NCBI GenBank assembly: GCA_037447655.1
Contig: JBBHKE010002813.1
Span: 93,106 to 157,105, forward strand
DNA length: 64,000 bases
DNA from: Zygnema cylindricum
Taxonomy: Eukaryota; Streptophyta; Zygnematophyceae; Zygnematales; Zygnemataceae
Direction: 5' to 3'
Shown here: one piece after another, positions 8,627 through 19,722 of the stretch
Numbering within the stretch: the stretch's first letter is position 1
Layout of the letters: the number at the start of each line of letters is the position of its first letter
Program-made: the position numbers and the translations under genes
Notes under the pieces: generated by a model
Databases searched by the model: none
Told to the model about the DNA's origin: nothing
The model's input: the letters and a program-made list of their open reading frames with translations, nothing else

Positions 8627-9697
8627 CTAAAGAAGGTCATCTTCCTCCTCATCAGATTCCTCCTCGAGTACCAGTGTGACAAGTGCCTTTTTCTTCCCTC
8701 GTGTTTGACCCCCGGTCTGCCCCTCCTTTATCCGAAGCTCGGTCAGTTTGGTGCATTCTGCCATGTAATGCCCGGGTTTCTTACAAAAGTGACAAAGCCC
8801 CTTTGGTCCCCTCGTTCTGGATTCATCGGATTGATTTTTCAGGTCTTCCCCTCCATGACTTCTAAGGGGTTTCCGTGAATCTTTGTTTCTCCAACTTGCT
8901 CCAGCCGCCAATGCTTGTTCGTTCTTAACCCCCTTTCGGATTTCGATTGTATTCTCTCGGACGAGAATCATACCAACTACTGAATTCCATACCCACCTGG
9001 ATTTTGGTAGATCCTGTACCCGGTTTACAATGTTCTCATACTCATCGGGTAGTTTCATGAGTAAGCAATGTACCTTTGCCTTCTCGGTTTCTACTTTTCC
9101 GGCACACTCTAACTCCATGAAAAGTATAGCCAGCTCATTGCAGAAATCGAGCATTTTCTCTCCTTTGTGAAAGTATCCATCGATCCTTTGGTCTGCTAGC
9201 TTCTGTTCCTGAATAGTACAGCTACGGTACATCTCTATAAGCGCATCCCACAGACCGGATGCCCTTTCCACCTGTAAATGAGGACCAACGAGTCCTTGTG
9301 TGAGATGACGGAGGATAAAATGCTTGGCTACCATGTTGTTGTAGTCCCAGGTGTCGATATCATTCTCCTCATTCCTCGGAATAGGAGACATGAAAGCAGA
9401 TCCGGTTGCTATAGGTGTGGATTTCTCTTTTTCTTTCTCTTTTTCCATCACGATGCTTTCTCCGTCTTCTGATTCCTCTGATGACGGTGGATCTGGTTTC
9501 TTACCAAATCTACTTCCTCCAAACCTTGGAGGAATAACAGGACCAGATGGGCGCTTCACTCGCCCACTCACTATTCCCCAAAATCTTTTCTCACATAGGG
9601 CTCCCATCATCATACTCTCCCAATGGATGAACCCAGTCCCATTGAATATGGGCACCCTAGAGGGTGGGCCCATAACCTGCAACTCTGAGACCTCCAT
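8627..9697 (-). CDS. Copia Gag polyprotein segment
   Basis: The 356-residue open frame begins either at an ATG 20 bp inside the LTR or at the ATG within the primer binding site (9671-9673, MGPPSRVPIFNG). It has the copia Gag/UBN2-type region (HFILRHLTQGL, LWDALIEMYRS, NELAILFMELE) and one zinc knuckle, CHFCKKPGHYMAEC, at 302-315. An acidic tail ends at TAG. Gag forms the particle and packages RNA. The frame is open, but the downstream pol is broken, so autonomous activity is unlikely. Confidence 0.88.
   Translation of the reverse strand: MEVSELQVMGPPSRVPIFNGTGFIHWESMMMGALCEKRFWGIVSGRVKRPSGPVIPPRFGGSRFGKKPDPPSSEESEDGESIVMEKEKEKEKSTPIATGSAFMSPIPRNEENDIDTWDYNNMVAKHFILRHLTQGLVGPHLQVERASGLWDALIEMYRSCTIQEQKLADQRIDGYFHKGEKMLDFCNELAILFMELECAGKVETEKAKVHCLLMKLPDEYENIVNRVQDLPKSRWVWNSVVGMILVRENTIEIRKGVKNEQALAAGASWRNKDSRKPLRSHGGEDLKNQSDESRTRGPKGLCHFCKKPGHYMAECTKLTELRIKEGQTGGQTRGKKKALVTLVLEEESDEEEDDLL
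9665..9677 (-). promoter_or_regulatory. Primer binding site, half-tRNA type
   Basis: Immediately inside the 5' LTR, the minus strand reads GGTTATGGGCCCA. This is complementary to TGGGCCCATAACC, the anticodon stem-loop of eukaryotic initiator tRNA-Met, not to a tRNA 3' end. Drosophila copia is known to prime this way with a cleaved half-tRNA. Identical sites are at 21998-22010 and 26947-26959, and near-identical sites at 11690, 51056-51066 and, on the plus strand, 52533. The site's ATG is in frame with gag. Confidence 0.85.
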
Positions 9698-10669
9698 AGG
9701 TACTCATAGTAGGCAGCTTGCTAGAAGCCTCTAGTATAACCTCAGTTCTTTAAGCTTTGTCTGAATATTACTGACACCCTGACTGAATACAGACTAACCT
9801 GACTGCAACCTTTGGAAGGAATGACTCCCCTGAGTCTGCAACAAAAAGGATCCTTGAATTTGCTCCCCTGAGTAGTTAATTATCAACGGTCAAAGATGAC
9901 CCTTTTATACAAAAGCTCTCTGAGAGAGAGGCGGCTACCTCTAATTTTCTAAGTCCTAAACCCCTCTCTAAATCCTCTCTTACTGATGTACAGAACCAAT
10001 CAATTAAGTGTACAGTACAAAAAGGTACTTGGTCTGAAGTATTTTCTGTACGGCCATTGTACGATATGGCCAGAAAGACGACGCCTGCCATATCCGGGTT
10101 CGCCATAATATGTCCCGGAGATGCCGTCATCCAATGTCATGCTGCCACGTGTCACCCGTTGTGGTTATGACCGAAAAACGCCAAATCGACCATTCCGCGA
10201 TGCCGGCTTCTTTCTCCGTCGTTAGATTAATGTCGACCTTAATTTATAGCCGTTAAAAATACAAGTAGTACATTTCCGGTGTAATTCTATTTTAGCTGTG
10301 TCTGTGTGATTGTGGTCCGTTTGTCAGTAAATCGAACTTCTGTTTTTCGTCATCTTTAAGTAGCTATCGTACCCTATATACTTCAGCACTGGTCTTAGAC
10401 TACAGGGTAAGACTAACGGCTACTTTGACGGATGGTAGGTACCAGGATGAAATCCTGGGTCTGTCAATCCTTTTGGTAAGTTTACCAAGGATCTGCCTTC
10501 TGACTCTAGAAGGAGCATAGGCAGCCATGGCTCTAGCTTCCTCTCCAGCCTTCATTGACTACGACAAGTATGGGGGCTAGGGAGAGAGGCTAGAAGCAGG
10601 CTGCCTCTGCTTTTTCCTGCTCTTATTTAAATCTTTTAACTAACCTAGAAAATACCTTTTATTTCAACA
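9678..10669 (-). repeat. Copia LTR, middle
   Basis: It is 992 bp, the same length as the left LTR and nearly identical to it. It serves as 5' LTR of the full unit and 3' LTR of the gag-only unit. The long hairpin is at 10519-10606, followed by T5 at 10611-10615. The tRNA-like stem at 10425-10467 has one G-U change. Confidence 0.9.
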
Positions 10670-11693
10670 CTCATCGGATTCCTCCTCGAGTACTTGTGTG
10701 ACAAGTGCCTTTTTCTTCCCTCGTGTTTGACCCCCAGTCTGCCCCTCCTTTATCCGAAGCTCGGTCAGTTTGGTGCATTCTGCCATGTAATGCCCGGGTT
10801 TCTTACAAAAGTGACAAAGCCCCTTTGGTCCCCTCGTTCCGGATTCATCGGATTGATTTTTCAGGTCTTCCCCTCCATGACTTCCTATTGGTTTCCGTGA
10901 ATCTTTGTTTCTCCAACTTGCTCCAGCCGCCAATGGTTGTCTGTTCTTAACTCCCCTTCGGATTTCGATTGTATTCTCTCGGACGAGAATCATACCAACT
11001 ACTGAATTCCATACCCACCTGGAGTCCGGTAGATCCTGTACCCGGTTTACAATGTACTCATACTCATCGGGTAGTTTCATGAGTAAACAATGTACCTTTG
11101 CCTTCTCGGTTTTTCCTTTTCCGGCACACTCTAACTCCATGAAAAGTATAGCCAGCTCATTGCACAAATCGAGCATCTTCTCTCCTTTGTGAAAGTATCC
11201 ATTAATTCTTTGGTCTGCTAGCTTCAGTTCCTGAATAGTAACGCTACGGTGCATCTCTATAAGCGCATCCCACAGATCGGATGCCCTTTCCACCTGTAAA
11301 TGAGGACCAACGAGTCCTTGTGTGAGATGACGGAGGATAAAATGTTTGGCTGCCATGTTGTTGTAGTCCCAGGCATCGATATCATTCTCCTCATTCCTCG
11401 GAATAGGAGACATCAAAGCATATCCGGTTGCTATAGGTGTGGATTTCTCTTTTTCTTTCCCTTTTTCCATCACGATGCTTTCTCCGTCTTCTGATTCCTC
11501 TGATGACGGTGGATCTAGTTTCCTACCAAATCTGCTTCCTCTAAACCCTGGAAGAATAGCTGGACCGGATGGGCGCTTCACTCGCCCACTCACTATTCCC
11601 CAAAATCTTTTTTCACATAGGGCTCCTATCATCATACTCTCCTAGTAGATGAAACCTGTCCCATTGAATATGGGCATCCTAGTGGGTGGGCCC
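10664..11693 (-). pseudogene. Copia Gag, second unit with pol deleted
   Basis: A 323-residue frame (11635-10664) closely matches the Gag at 8627-9697, including the zinc knuckle. Upstream, the initiator region up to the primer site (11691-11693) is cut off by a stop in YWES-equivalent sequence. Just after the acidic tail the sequence jumps directly into the LTR end. The junction at 10670-10672 shares CTC with both partners, so protease to RNase H was lost by a deletion with three-base microhomology. Confidence 0.85.
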
Positions 11694-11699
11694 ATAACG

Positions 11700-12690
11700 T
11701 GCAACTCTGAGACCTCCATAGGTACTCAGAGTAGGCAGCTTACTAGAAGCCTCTAGGATAACCTCAGTTCTTTAAGGTTTGTCTGAATATTGCTGACACC
11801 CTGACAGAATACAGACTGACCAGACTGCACCCTTTTGAAGGGCTGACTCCCCTGAGTGTGCCACAAAAAGAATCCTTGAAATTATTCCCCTGAGCAGTTA
11901 ATTATCAATGGTCAAAGATGACCCTTTTATACAAAAGCTCTCTAAGAGAGAGGCGGCTACCTCTAATTTTCTAAGTCCTAAACCCCTCTATAAACCCTCT
12001 CGTATTGATGTACAGAACCAATCAATTGAGTGTACAGTACAGAAAGGTACTTGGTCCGAAGTACTTTCTGTACGACCATTGTACGATATGGCTAGAAAGA
12101 CGACGTCTGCCACATCCGGGTTCGCCATAATATGTCCCGGAGATGCATTCATCCAATGTCATGCTGCCACGTGTCACCCGTTGTGGTTATGACCGAAAAC
12201 CGCCAAATTGACCATTCCGCGATGCCGGCTTTTTTCTCCGTCGTTAGATTAATGTCGGCCTTAATTTATAGCCGTTAAAAATACAAGTAGTACATTTCCG
12301 GTGTAATTCTATTTTAACTGTGTTTGTGTGATTGTGGTCCGTTTGTCAGTGAATCGAACTTCTCTTTTTCGTCATCTTTAAGTAGCTATCGTACCCTATA
12401 TACTTCAGCACTGGTATTAGACTACAGGGTAAGACTAACGGCTACTTTGACAGATGGTAGGTATCAGGATAAAATCCTGGGTTCGTCAATCCTTTTGGTA
12501 AATTTACCAAGGATCTGCCTTCTGACTCTAGAAGGAGCATAGGCAGCCATGGCTCTAGCTTCCTCTCCAGCCTTCAATGACTACGACAAGTATGGGGGCT
12601 AGAGAGAGAAGCTAGAAGCAGGCTGCCTCTGCTTTTCCTGCTCTTATTTAAATCTTTTAACTAACCTAGAAAATACCTTTTATTTCAACA
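11700..12690 (-). repeat. Copia LTR, right (5' LTR of the gag-only unit)
   Basis: It is 991 bp and closely related to the other two. It has the hairpin at 12541-12628, T4 at 12633-12636, and the primer site on its left with the last base changed. It is followed by the right target-site copy CGATA (12691-12695). Confidence 0.9.
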
Positions 12691-12695
12691 CGATA

Positions 12696-13368
12696 TTTTC
12701 AAGGGATCGCATTGTTTGATGACGTGTTATCAAGTGGACCGTACTTTTGTGATGTCGGTTCACTACGTGGTATTGTCAACTATTGACTAAGCAAGCTGTC
12801 ATTTAGCGACCGGATTTTGCGGGCGCGTCGGTGTAAATATTTGGAAACAACATTGTCTTGTCTTATGTGTATTAATAATTTAGTATTGATTATGACAGCT
12901 TTTATTTAGGTGGTCATTTAGGGTTTCGGCAGTTTAATTTGTGTGTATGTAGTGTCGTACTTGCAGACAAGTGCACTTTATAATTGGTCGACTCTCAGGT
13001 GTACACGTAGAGTTAGGATTATTTGTCGTAATATGTTCTCATGGTGTAATACTACTTAGTGGAAGTTACGTTGGTTATTTTGACATGTATCTATTCGTTG
13101 ACAGCTCACAAGTGTATATATAAGAATGAGCTTTGTTAGGAATTTATCATCAATGCTTGTTAAGAAAAGTAGGGACCAAAGATGTAGTAATTTAGGGTTT
13201 TCGATTAGGTCATGCATTTATATGATACATTTATTGTTTGATTATACTTTTGTTTATGTGTGATGCATTCTTATATTATTATTTATATTTGTTATTTATA
13301 TACTTGTTTGTTATGCATTATTTATGCATTTGTCCTAGGGTTTCTTGTGATTTTCATTTTACCCTAGT
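12696..13368. other. AT-rich intergenic sequence
   Basis: No coding region, RNA gene or transposon end was recognised. It becomes T-rich with scattered 'tttatgcatt' motifs towards 13320. Confidence 0.5.
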
Positions 13369-13530
13369 TGTTGTTTAATGCATCTGTGTATGCATTTTGT
13401 TCCGTCTGTGTACGGATTGTTAATGCATCTATGTATGCATTTTGTTGCGTCTGTGTACGCATTGTCTTAGGGTGAGTTGTGATTTTCACGGATCCCTAAT
13501 TGTTGTTTGTTGCGTCTGTGTACGCATTGG
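13369..13530 (+). repeat. Short tandem repeat, TGCATCTGTGTATGCATTTTG type
   Basis: About four diverged units of roughly 30 bp with alternating 'tgcatctgtgtatgcatt' and 'tgcgtctgtgtacgcatt'. The paired changes keep each half-unit palindromic (TGCAT..ATGCA or TGCGT..ACGCA). Confidence 0.6.
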
Positions 13531-15065
13531 GAGGGTGCACATTTCAATATGATTGTTCATTGGCCTAGATTTGCTTAGCTTTTTGCATGATAGTTTGGGT
13601 GGCTTCTGCGGTCTTTAGACCAAAGAACAACACAAGGTTTATCAAGTTTCGTGCTAGGTAATTTATCCATATAGGACATCTATTACTCTCGTTTTTTGTG
13701 GTCTCATTTCACGTCGTTTTCTAATTTGCGTCAAAGGGCTCTCGTCAATGAGGCTTTGCCAATAATTGTACAGACACGTTCCTTGGCAATATTATTTCGA
13801 TCAGTTCTCCATGACATCGTGCCAACAAGGCATCTATCGCCTACATGGTTTATTGCAATTGGTACCGCATAGATTTTTGTTCAAACGTCGAGAATAGTCA
13901 AATATTTTAAAAGCACCAAATAGGAACGCCATGCTTGTAAGTAAGAACTTATTTTAAGATTTGTAAAAACATATTAAACTTTATTATCAGTACGTGCACA
14001 CTTTGTGCCATTCTTTTCTAAACGCAAATTCCTCTCCACGAAACAAAAGGAGCGCCAGAAGATATCCCCCTACAAAGATTTTCTCGTTAGTTTGGGTGGA
14101 TTTGCCCACCCTACCCCAAGGCGCACGGTCTTTATCAAATGTTAGGTTGTCGTTTCTCGTCCGCCAAGGATTATATCTTTTATTTCCAAGTGTATCAATC
14201 ATATACGTCCACTGTGTGGCTAGTGTCCTCCTTAAAGACACTTGAGGACCCTAGCCATACACTATATAGAATGAGCGTTGCTTCGGAAGCACAAAATTGT
14301 ACGGCCAAAGTTGTCGACCAAAAGTTCGGAGAATCGTGCCAAATCCTTGGTAAACATGTTTTATATATATAAAAAAAAAACAATTCGGCTCGGTAAGGAA
14401 ATGTACAATTTCCACTAAATAACTTTACTTTTCGCTTGATGGAGGTGCATGCTAAGTTCAGGGTGGTAATGCTTCGCGATTAGATTTTTGCGTCTAAGGT
14501 ATGAGTACCATTAGGCGGTCCAAATAAACGTTCGGACACGTTTACTCCTGGCGATATCTTGCACGATCTTCCATTATGTCAGGTGAGTAAACAACCTTCT
14601 ATTTGCGTGGCTCATTGTGCTTGGTCCACGTAGGTTAATCTTGATATGCTAAAAATCTACAAAGATTGTTCAAAAGCAATGTTTTAACGTAATATCTACA
14701 CTAGCGGAGGTAATTAATGAGTCGTACAAAGTGCATTATAATTTACTATGCAAAATTCAAATTGGAACGGTAGAAAGGCGCGACAAATTTTCAAGGTGCG
14801 AGTGTGACAGGATAATTTCGATGGACATGCATCCACTAAGGCACATGGCCTATACGACATGTAAGCACATGCTCGCGCGTTCATCGTGGATGTTTTTACT
14901 ATTTTCCACCTGGACAAATTATACACGTTTAATGTGTGCATAGTGTCCTCTTTGAGGAGATTAGCAGAAGGGTGCGAACGACGGCGTCTCGGATTTTTTA
15001 AAGAAACCTTCTCATGAAGTCGGATACACTCATAAGTAGTGTTAGGTGTTGAGAGCCTTTGCCGA
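13531..15065. other. Intergenic sequence, no gene recognised
   Basis: About 1.5 kb with only short frames in conflicting phases. The phrase 'tagtgtcctc(c/t)tt(a/g)a' appears at 14219 and 14941 with related flanks, suggesting an old duplication. I cannot name any protein or RNA here. Confidence 0.5.
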
Positions 15066-15335
15066 CAGCATCTACTCCTCGTAATCATCAGCATCTACTC
15101 CTCGTAATCATCTACCTCCGGATTTACGCTATGTCGTCTTTTCCTCCCTCACTACGCAACAGCATCTACTCCTCGTAATCATCTACCTCCGGATTTACGC
15201 TACATCGTCTTTTCCTCCCTCACTACGCGACAGCATCTACTCCTCGTAATCATCTACCTCCGGATTTACGCTATGTCGTCTTTTCCTCCTTCACTACGCG
15301 ACAGCATCTACTCGTAATCATGTACCTCCGGATCC
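15066..15335 (+). repeat. 71-bp tandem repeat
   Basis: Units begin CAGCATCTACTCCTCGTAAT at 15066 (23-bp truncated unit), 15089, 15160, 15231 and 15302 (partial). The period is exactly 71 bp and the units are nearly identical, so this is a recent minisatellite. 71 is not a multiple of 3, so it is not a coding repeat. Confidence 0.9.
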
Positions 15336-15399
15336 GGCCTGCGGCTACTGGCAACTTCACCCACATTAGCGAAACCACAGGTGTGACCCACCTAGGTCA

Positions 15400-15850
15400 T
15401 TACTAGCTCCCCCCCCCTCCCCCCATGAATTGCTTGATTCCCCATCCCCCCAAATAGTGAGTTCCAAAAATCATACGCACAAAACGCGCGCACACACACA
15501 CACACGAACACAATCACTCTAAAAAAAATAAAAAATAATAATAATAATAATAAAAAAATAGATAAATAAATAAGTACAAAACAAAAAAACAAACAGACAA
15601 ACAAACAAACAAACATTTATTTACCCTCTCCTCCTCCCCTCCCCCCCCTCCCCTATACCCCTTACACACCGAGAACCGATACTTGAAACCTCTCCTTCCC
15701 CCTCTCTCCCCCTCTCCTCCCCCCTCTCCTCCCCTTCTTTTCCGGCATCAAACTTTATAGTATATTCTGGCCCACCACCAATTTCCCCATCCATCCCACA
15801 TGGTTTTTTTTCCTCTCCCACGTTTTCTTTTCCTCTCACCCTCCCAATTC
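15400..15850. repeat. Low-complexity polypyrimidine and microsatellite tract
   Basis: It contains C-rich runs, an AC run (15490-15503), (AAT)n near 15534-15552, (ACAA)n near 15595-15615, then about 200 bp almost entirely of C and T. The tract sits directly upstream of the small frame at 15876. Confidence 0.7.
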
Positions 15851-15875
15851 CCATGGCTTCTTTGACTTATTGACC

Positions 15876-16130
15876 ATGTCAGAAAGCCCTTCATATTCCC
15901 TTCTCCCTCCCCCACCACCACCCAAACCTCGTAAATCTTCTAGGCGTTTGGAATGTCCTGGGTGTCACAACCTTTTTGCCGCTGGGGCCGGTATTTCCCT
16001 TCACACACGGAGTTGTCGACATTGTATAACCCAAGGTGGTCCTTTGTCTATCACCTCTCCTCAATCGTTGTCGATCAACTCCCCTCCGCCCCCACAGATG
16101 AGGATTGGAATTTCTTTCGTGAGTTAGATG
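15876..16130 (+). CDS. Small zinc-finger-like open frame, uncertain
   Basis: An 83-codon frame starts at the second Met (15876; an upstream Met is at 15870). It has a Pro-rich segment, a basic patch (KPRKSSRR), then CPGCHNLFAAGAGISLHTRSC. This fits C-x2-C-x12-H-x4-C, an atypical C2H2 finger. Such single fingers occur near the N-terminus of some LINE proteins and in plant regulators. After the finger, another frame stays open to 16210 (DEDWNFFRELDVLGAYDLGAP), so a frameshift or intron may split the product. I do not recognise the family. Confidence 0.3.
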
Positions 16131-16210
16131 TTTTGGGGGCTTACGATTTGGGAGCTCCCCGCCCGCAATTGTACACCCGTATACCTATTGCCGTCAGGAT
16201 AATAGTATAA

Positions 16211-16625
16211 GATGCCCTCCACCTCCCCTTGTCCCACATTTCTTCAACCCCGGCAGACATTGCTCCTTGACACCTTCTTCTTATTGAAAAGTAAGCTTTA
16301 GTAAGTCTTAGAAATTTGAGTCTAGGACTGAAATTTTATTTTTGGAATACTAACAATTCAATATTGACCAAATTTAGTGTTGAATTTTTGTAGTATCTAC
16401 ACAAATAGTTATCTTTAAGTAAATTAGTGTGTAGGGCCGCCAATGAATGTGGACGTGATAAGAATCACCCGGATTTTTAGGGTATAGATATTGTTAGTGG
16501 ACAATTCTGGTCCCAACACTTAGATTTTTGTCAGTACGTTGTCTGGTGAACCCTGTACATACGTTTTAGATGTTTTCTAGATCTTTTGAGTATTTAGTTC
16601 AATTAGGATTAATCAATTCGATACA
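16211..16625. other. Intergenic sequence before second copia element
   Basis: AT-rich, with no gene or RNA recognised. The five bases before the LTR are TAATG, but no matching copy follows the right LTR. Confidence 0.5.
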
Positions 16626-16630
16626 TAATG

Positions 16631-17686
16631 TGAAACTTTGAGACCTCCATAAGTCCTCAGAGTGGACAGCTTCTAAGAAGCCTCTAGGATAATCCTGACC
16701 CCTTTGTGTTTCAGCAAGAATAACTGCCACCCTGGCAAAAAAACACTCTGACCACTTGCACCCTTGTGAAGTCAAGACTCCCGTGAGTCGATAGCAAAAA
16801 AAATCCCTGAATTTGCTCCACTGAGCAGTAAGTTATGGAGAGTCAAAGTTGACCTTTTGTACAAAAGCTCTCTGGGAGAGAGGGTCCTATCTCCTAATTT
16901 TTCTAAGTCCTATCTCTCTCACAGACTCTATCTACTGATGTAAGGAACCATTCAAAATACAGTTCCGTACACAAAAGTACAACTTCCGGTGTACTTTATG
17001 TACGGACATTGTACGACATGCCCTAAATGTCGACACATGTCATATCCGGATTCGGTGCCATAATCTCCGGAGATTCCACGACTCAATGTAATTACGCCAC
17101 GCGTCATCCGATGTGGCGATGGCCACAAACCGCCGAAATCTTCTTCCGCGATCTCGGCTCTAATTCTGGCCGTCTGATTAGAATCGAATTTAATCATAGC
17201 CGTAATAAATACATGCGCGGTATTCGTTTCACTTAAGAAATAAATGCGCGGTATTGATTTCTTGCTGGTACCGTATTCCGTACTTATACATTACCGGATC
17301 TATGTATACCGTAAACAATTACAGTTAAATGATTTATCCTACGTTTACATGTTTAAATAAATATCAAACTATATACTACGTAATGTTATATCTAGAGTTA
17401 ACGGCTAAGGCTACCGGCTAACTCCTGTCTGCCGGCAGGTAGGTACAAGGATCAATTCCTGTCGCCGGCACATTCCTTTTAAATAAATAAACCCTAACTA
17501 ATATAAATTTCCCGTAAACCTCTGGATAGCCTAGGTAGCCATGGCTCTAGCTCCCTCTTCAATTTCTCAGTGACTGCGACAAGTTTGAGAGTTTGGAGAG
17601 AGAAGTTAGAGGTAGACTGCCTCGGCTTCTTTCTACATTTCTATTTAGACCTAGAAAATACTAAAAATGTACCATTAATTTCTACA
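16631..17686 (-). repeat. Copia LTR, left
   Basis: It carries a GTAC palindrome near 16970-17015, a tRNA-like stem TGCCGGC/GCCGGCA (17430-17436 with 17464-17470) and a hairpin at 17533-17622 with AGGTAG/CTGCCT and CTCTAGCT/AGTTAGAG pairs. The acceptor-like stem differs from the composite element's TGACGGA/TCCGTCA at paired positions. Confidence 0.85.
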
Positions 17687-17703
17687 CTCCCCTTATTTTC
17701 TAG

Positions 17704-19719
17704 TCAATCTTTAATTTCAGACCGCACTTCTCCCTGCAGAAAAATTAGCTTAGGGGAAGGCACAGGTTTGGTCATCATATCTGCTACCATCTCACTATCT
17801 GGTCTGTACTCTAAACTGATTATTTTGTTTTCTACTTTCTCTCTAACAAAGCTGAGTCTGATGTCCATGTGTTTGGCTTTAAAATGATGTTTAGGATTGG
17901 CAGAAATAGCGATTGCTGCCTGATTATCACAAAAAAAAATTTGCACACCACTCTTAAGGTGACCAAGCTCACCAAGCAAAGACTTGACCCACATCAATTC
18001 TTTTACAGCAGAGCAAGAGGCCATATACTCAGCCTCCATGGTGGACTGAGCAATAACCTTTTGCTGTTTGCTACTGCAACTGCAAGCCCCATCACCCACA
18101 TATAATACATATCCAGAAGTGCTTCTCCTCATCGAAGCATCACCATAACTGGCATCACTCCAAGTAGTGATATCAGTATTCTCCCCACCCAAATGCAACC
18201 ATAGATCCCTAGTATCTATCAAATATCTAAGGACTCTCTTAGCTGCCTCCCAATCCTTCTTAGTGAGAGCATTTAGACTTCTACTCAGCACTCCTACAGC
18301 TGCAGCTAAATCCGACCGGGTACAATTTATAAAATAGATTAGACTTCCCACTACCTGCCTGTAAGGAATAGTCTGCATGAACTTCTGTTCTTCAGGAGAT
18401 AATTCCTCGTCTAAGACTATGACTCCTTCTTCCTCACTCCCCTCACTTCCCTTCTTCAACTCCATTGGAGTTGTACAACTATTAGCTTTATCCCTTTGAA
18501 ATTTTTCAAGCATGTTCCCTATTGCTTCCTTTTGAGTCAGTCTTATAATTTTCCATTTTCGGTCTCTCTCTACTTGAATTCCCAAAATATATTTTGCTTT
18601 TCCGATATCCTTCATTTCAAATCTCCCCTTAAGATTGGTTTTCAGTTTATTAATTTTTTCCATTGATTTACTTAAAACAAGCAAATCATCAACATAAATT
18701 GCAATAAATATAAAACCTTCCTCATCTTCGAAAACATAGATTAAGTGATCTGAGCTGATCGGAATATATCCCAGACCGGTAAGAAACTCATCAAGCTTCT
18801 TATTCCATTGTCGAGGCGCCTGTTTCAAACCATAAAGAGATTTAATCAGCCGGCATACCTTACTCTCCTCTCCTTCCTCCACAAAACCTTTGGGTTGTCG
18901 CATGAAGATCTCCTCTTCCAATTCTCCATGCAAAAAGACTATCTTGATGTCCATCTGGTGCACTTCCATGTCTTTCGCTGCTGGTAAAATGAGAAGTATG
19001 CGGACGGAGGGAAATCTGACCACCGGGGCAAAGGTTTCATCGTAGTCAATTCCCTCCTTTTGTGTAAATCCCTTTGCCACTAATCTGGCCTTGTAGCGCT
19101 CGATTGTATTATCTGGGTTCAGTTTTAATTTGAAAACCCACTTACAACCGATTGGTTTTCGGTTAGGTGGACAATCCACCAGCTCCCAAGTATCGGCTGC
19201 CATGATTGAGGCCATCTCGTCATTGATGGCTATCTTCCACCGGTTTCTTTCTGGACAAGTCATTGCCTCTCCATAAGTTTGAGGTTCATCTTGATGAGAT
19301 AGTTTAGTTACCTTGTTATTAACTTGTTTTTCTTGCAGTCTTTTGCTACTTCTCCTTCCCCTCTCAAAATTAGAAGCCGGAATAGATGGTTCTCGTGGAT
19401 TCTTTCGAACAAACTCGGCTTCTCCCCTATCCCTTGATTCCGAATCAATTTCCACCACGTCTTCCGCTTCGGGTACAGTTGTCACTAAAGTTTCCACAGC
19501 CGAGTCCTTTTCGGTCTGATTTGTACCTGCAAAAATGTCATCTTCTCTAAAACCTGGATAGTTAGGAAGCTCAAAGTCATCGGAATTTTCTGACTCAAAT
19601 CTGATTTTTACTGACTTCGTATATTTGAAGGGATCCACACACTTTCCTTCATCCATAACTACTAGATGCTTTACTAAGATTATATCTTCCTTTTTTAGAT
19701 CATAAACCATCCTCATCAT
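17704..19719 (-). pseudogene. Copia reverse transcriptase-RNase H, open frame
   Basis: The 671-residue uninterrupted frame is the best-preserved pol segment in the window. The reverse transcriptase spans about 175-415 with MEVHQMDI, SLYGLKQAPRQWNKKL and YVDD at 342-345. The RNase H spans about 515-655 with D522, E564 and D598 in TWSDAS, MEAEYM and FCDNQ contexts. It ends in a normal copia tail (MVADMMTKPVPSPK) near the polypurine tract. It is separated from integrase by a one-base loss near 19735, so it cannot be made as part of the full polyprotein. Confidence 0.88.
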
Positions 19720-19722
19720 ATC

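Larger units (their letters stand above)
4316..12690 (-). mobile_element. Composite Ty1/copia retrotransposon with three LTRs
   Basis: LTRs lie at 4316-5307, 9678-10669 and 11700-12690 (992, 992 and 991 bp, each TG...CA). The first and second enclose a full-length but broken gag-pol. The second and third enclose only gag. The whole array is bounded by one 5-bp duplication, CGATA, at 4311-4315 and 12691-12695, so the flanks record one integration event. The domain order, read leftwards, is gag, protease, integrase, reverse transcriptase, RNase H, as in Ty1/copia (Pseudoviridae). The extra unit probably arose by unequal recombination between LTRs followed by loss of pol from one unit. Confidence 0.92.

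Noticed and set aside
6463-9734. Many plus-strand frames of 60-130 codons
   Set aside because: All are antisense shadows of the minus-strand copia gag-pol.
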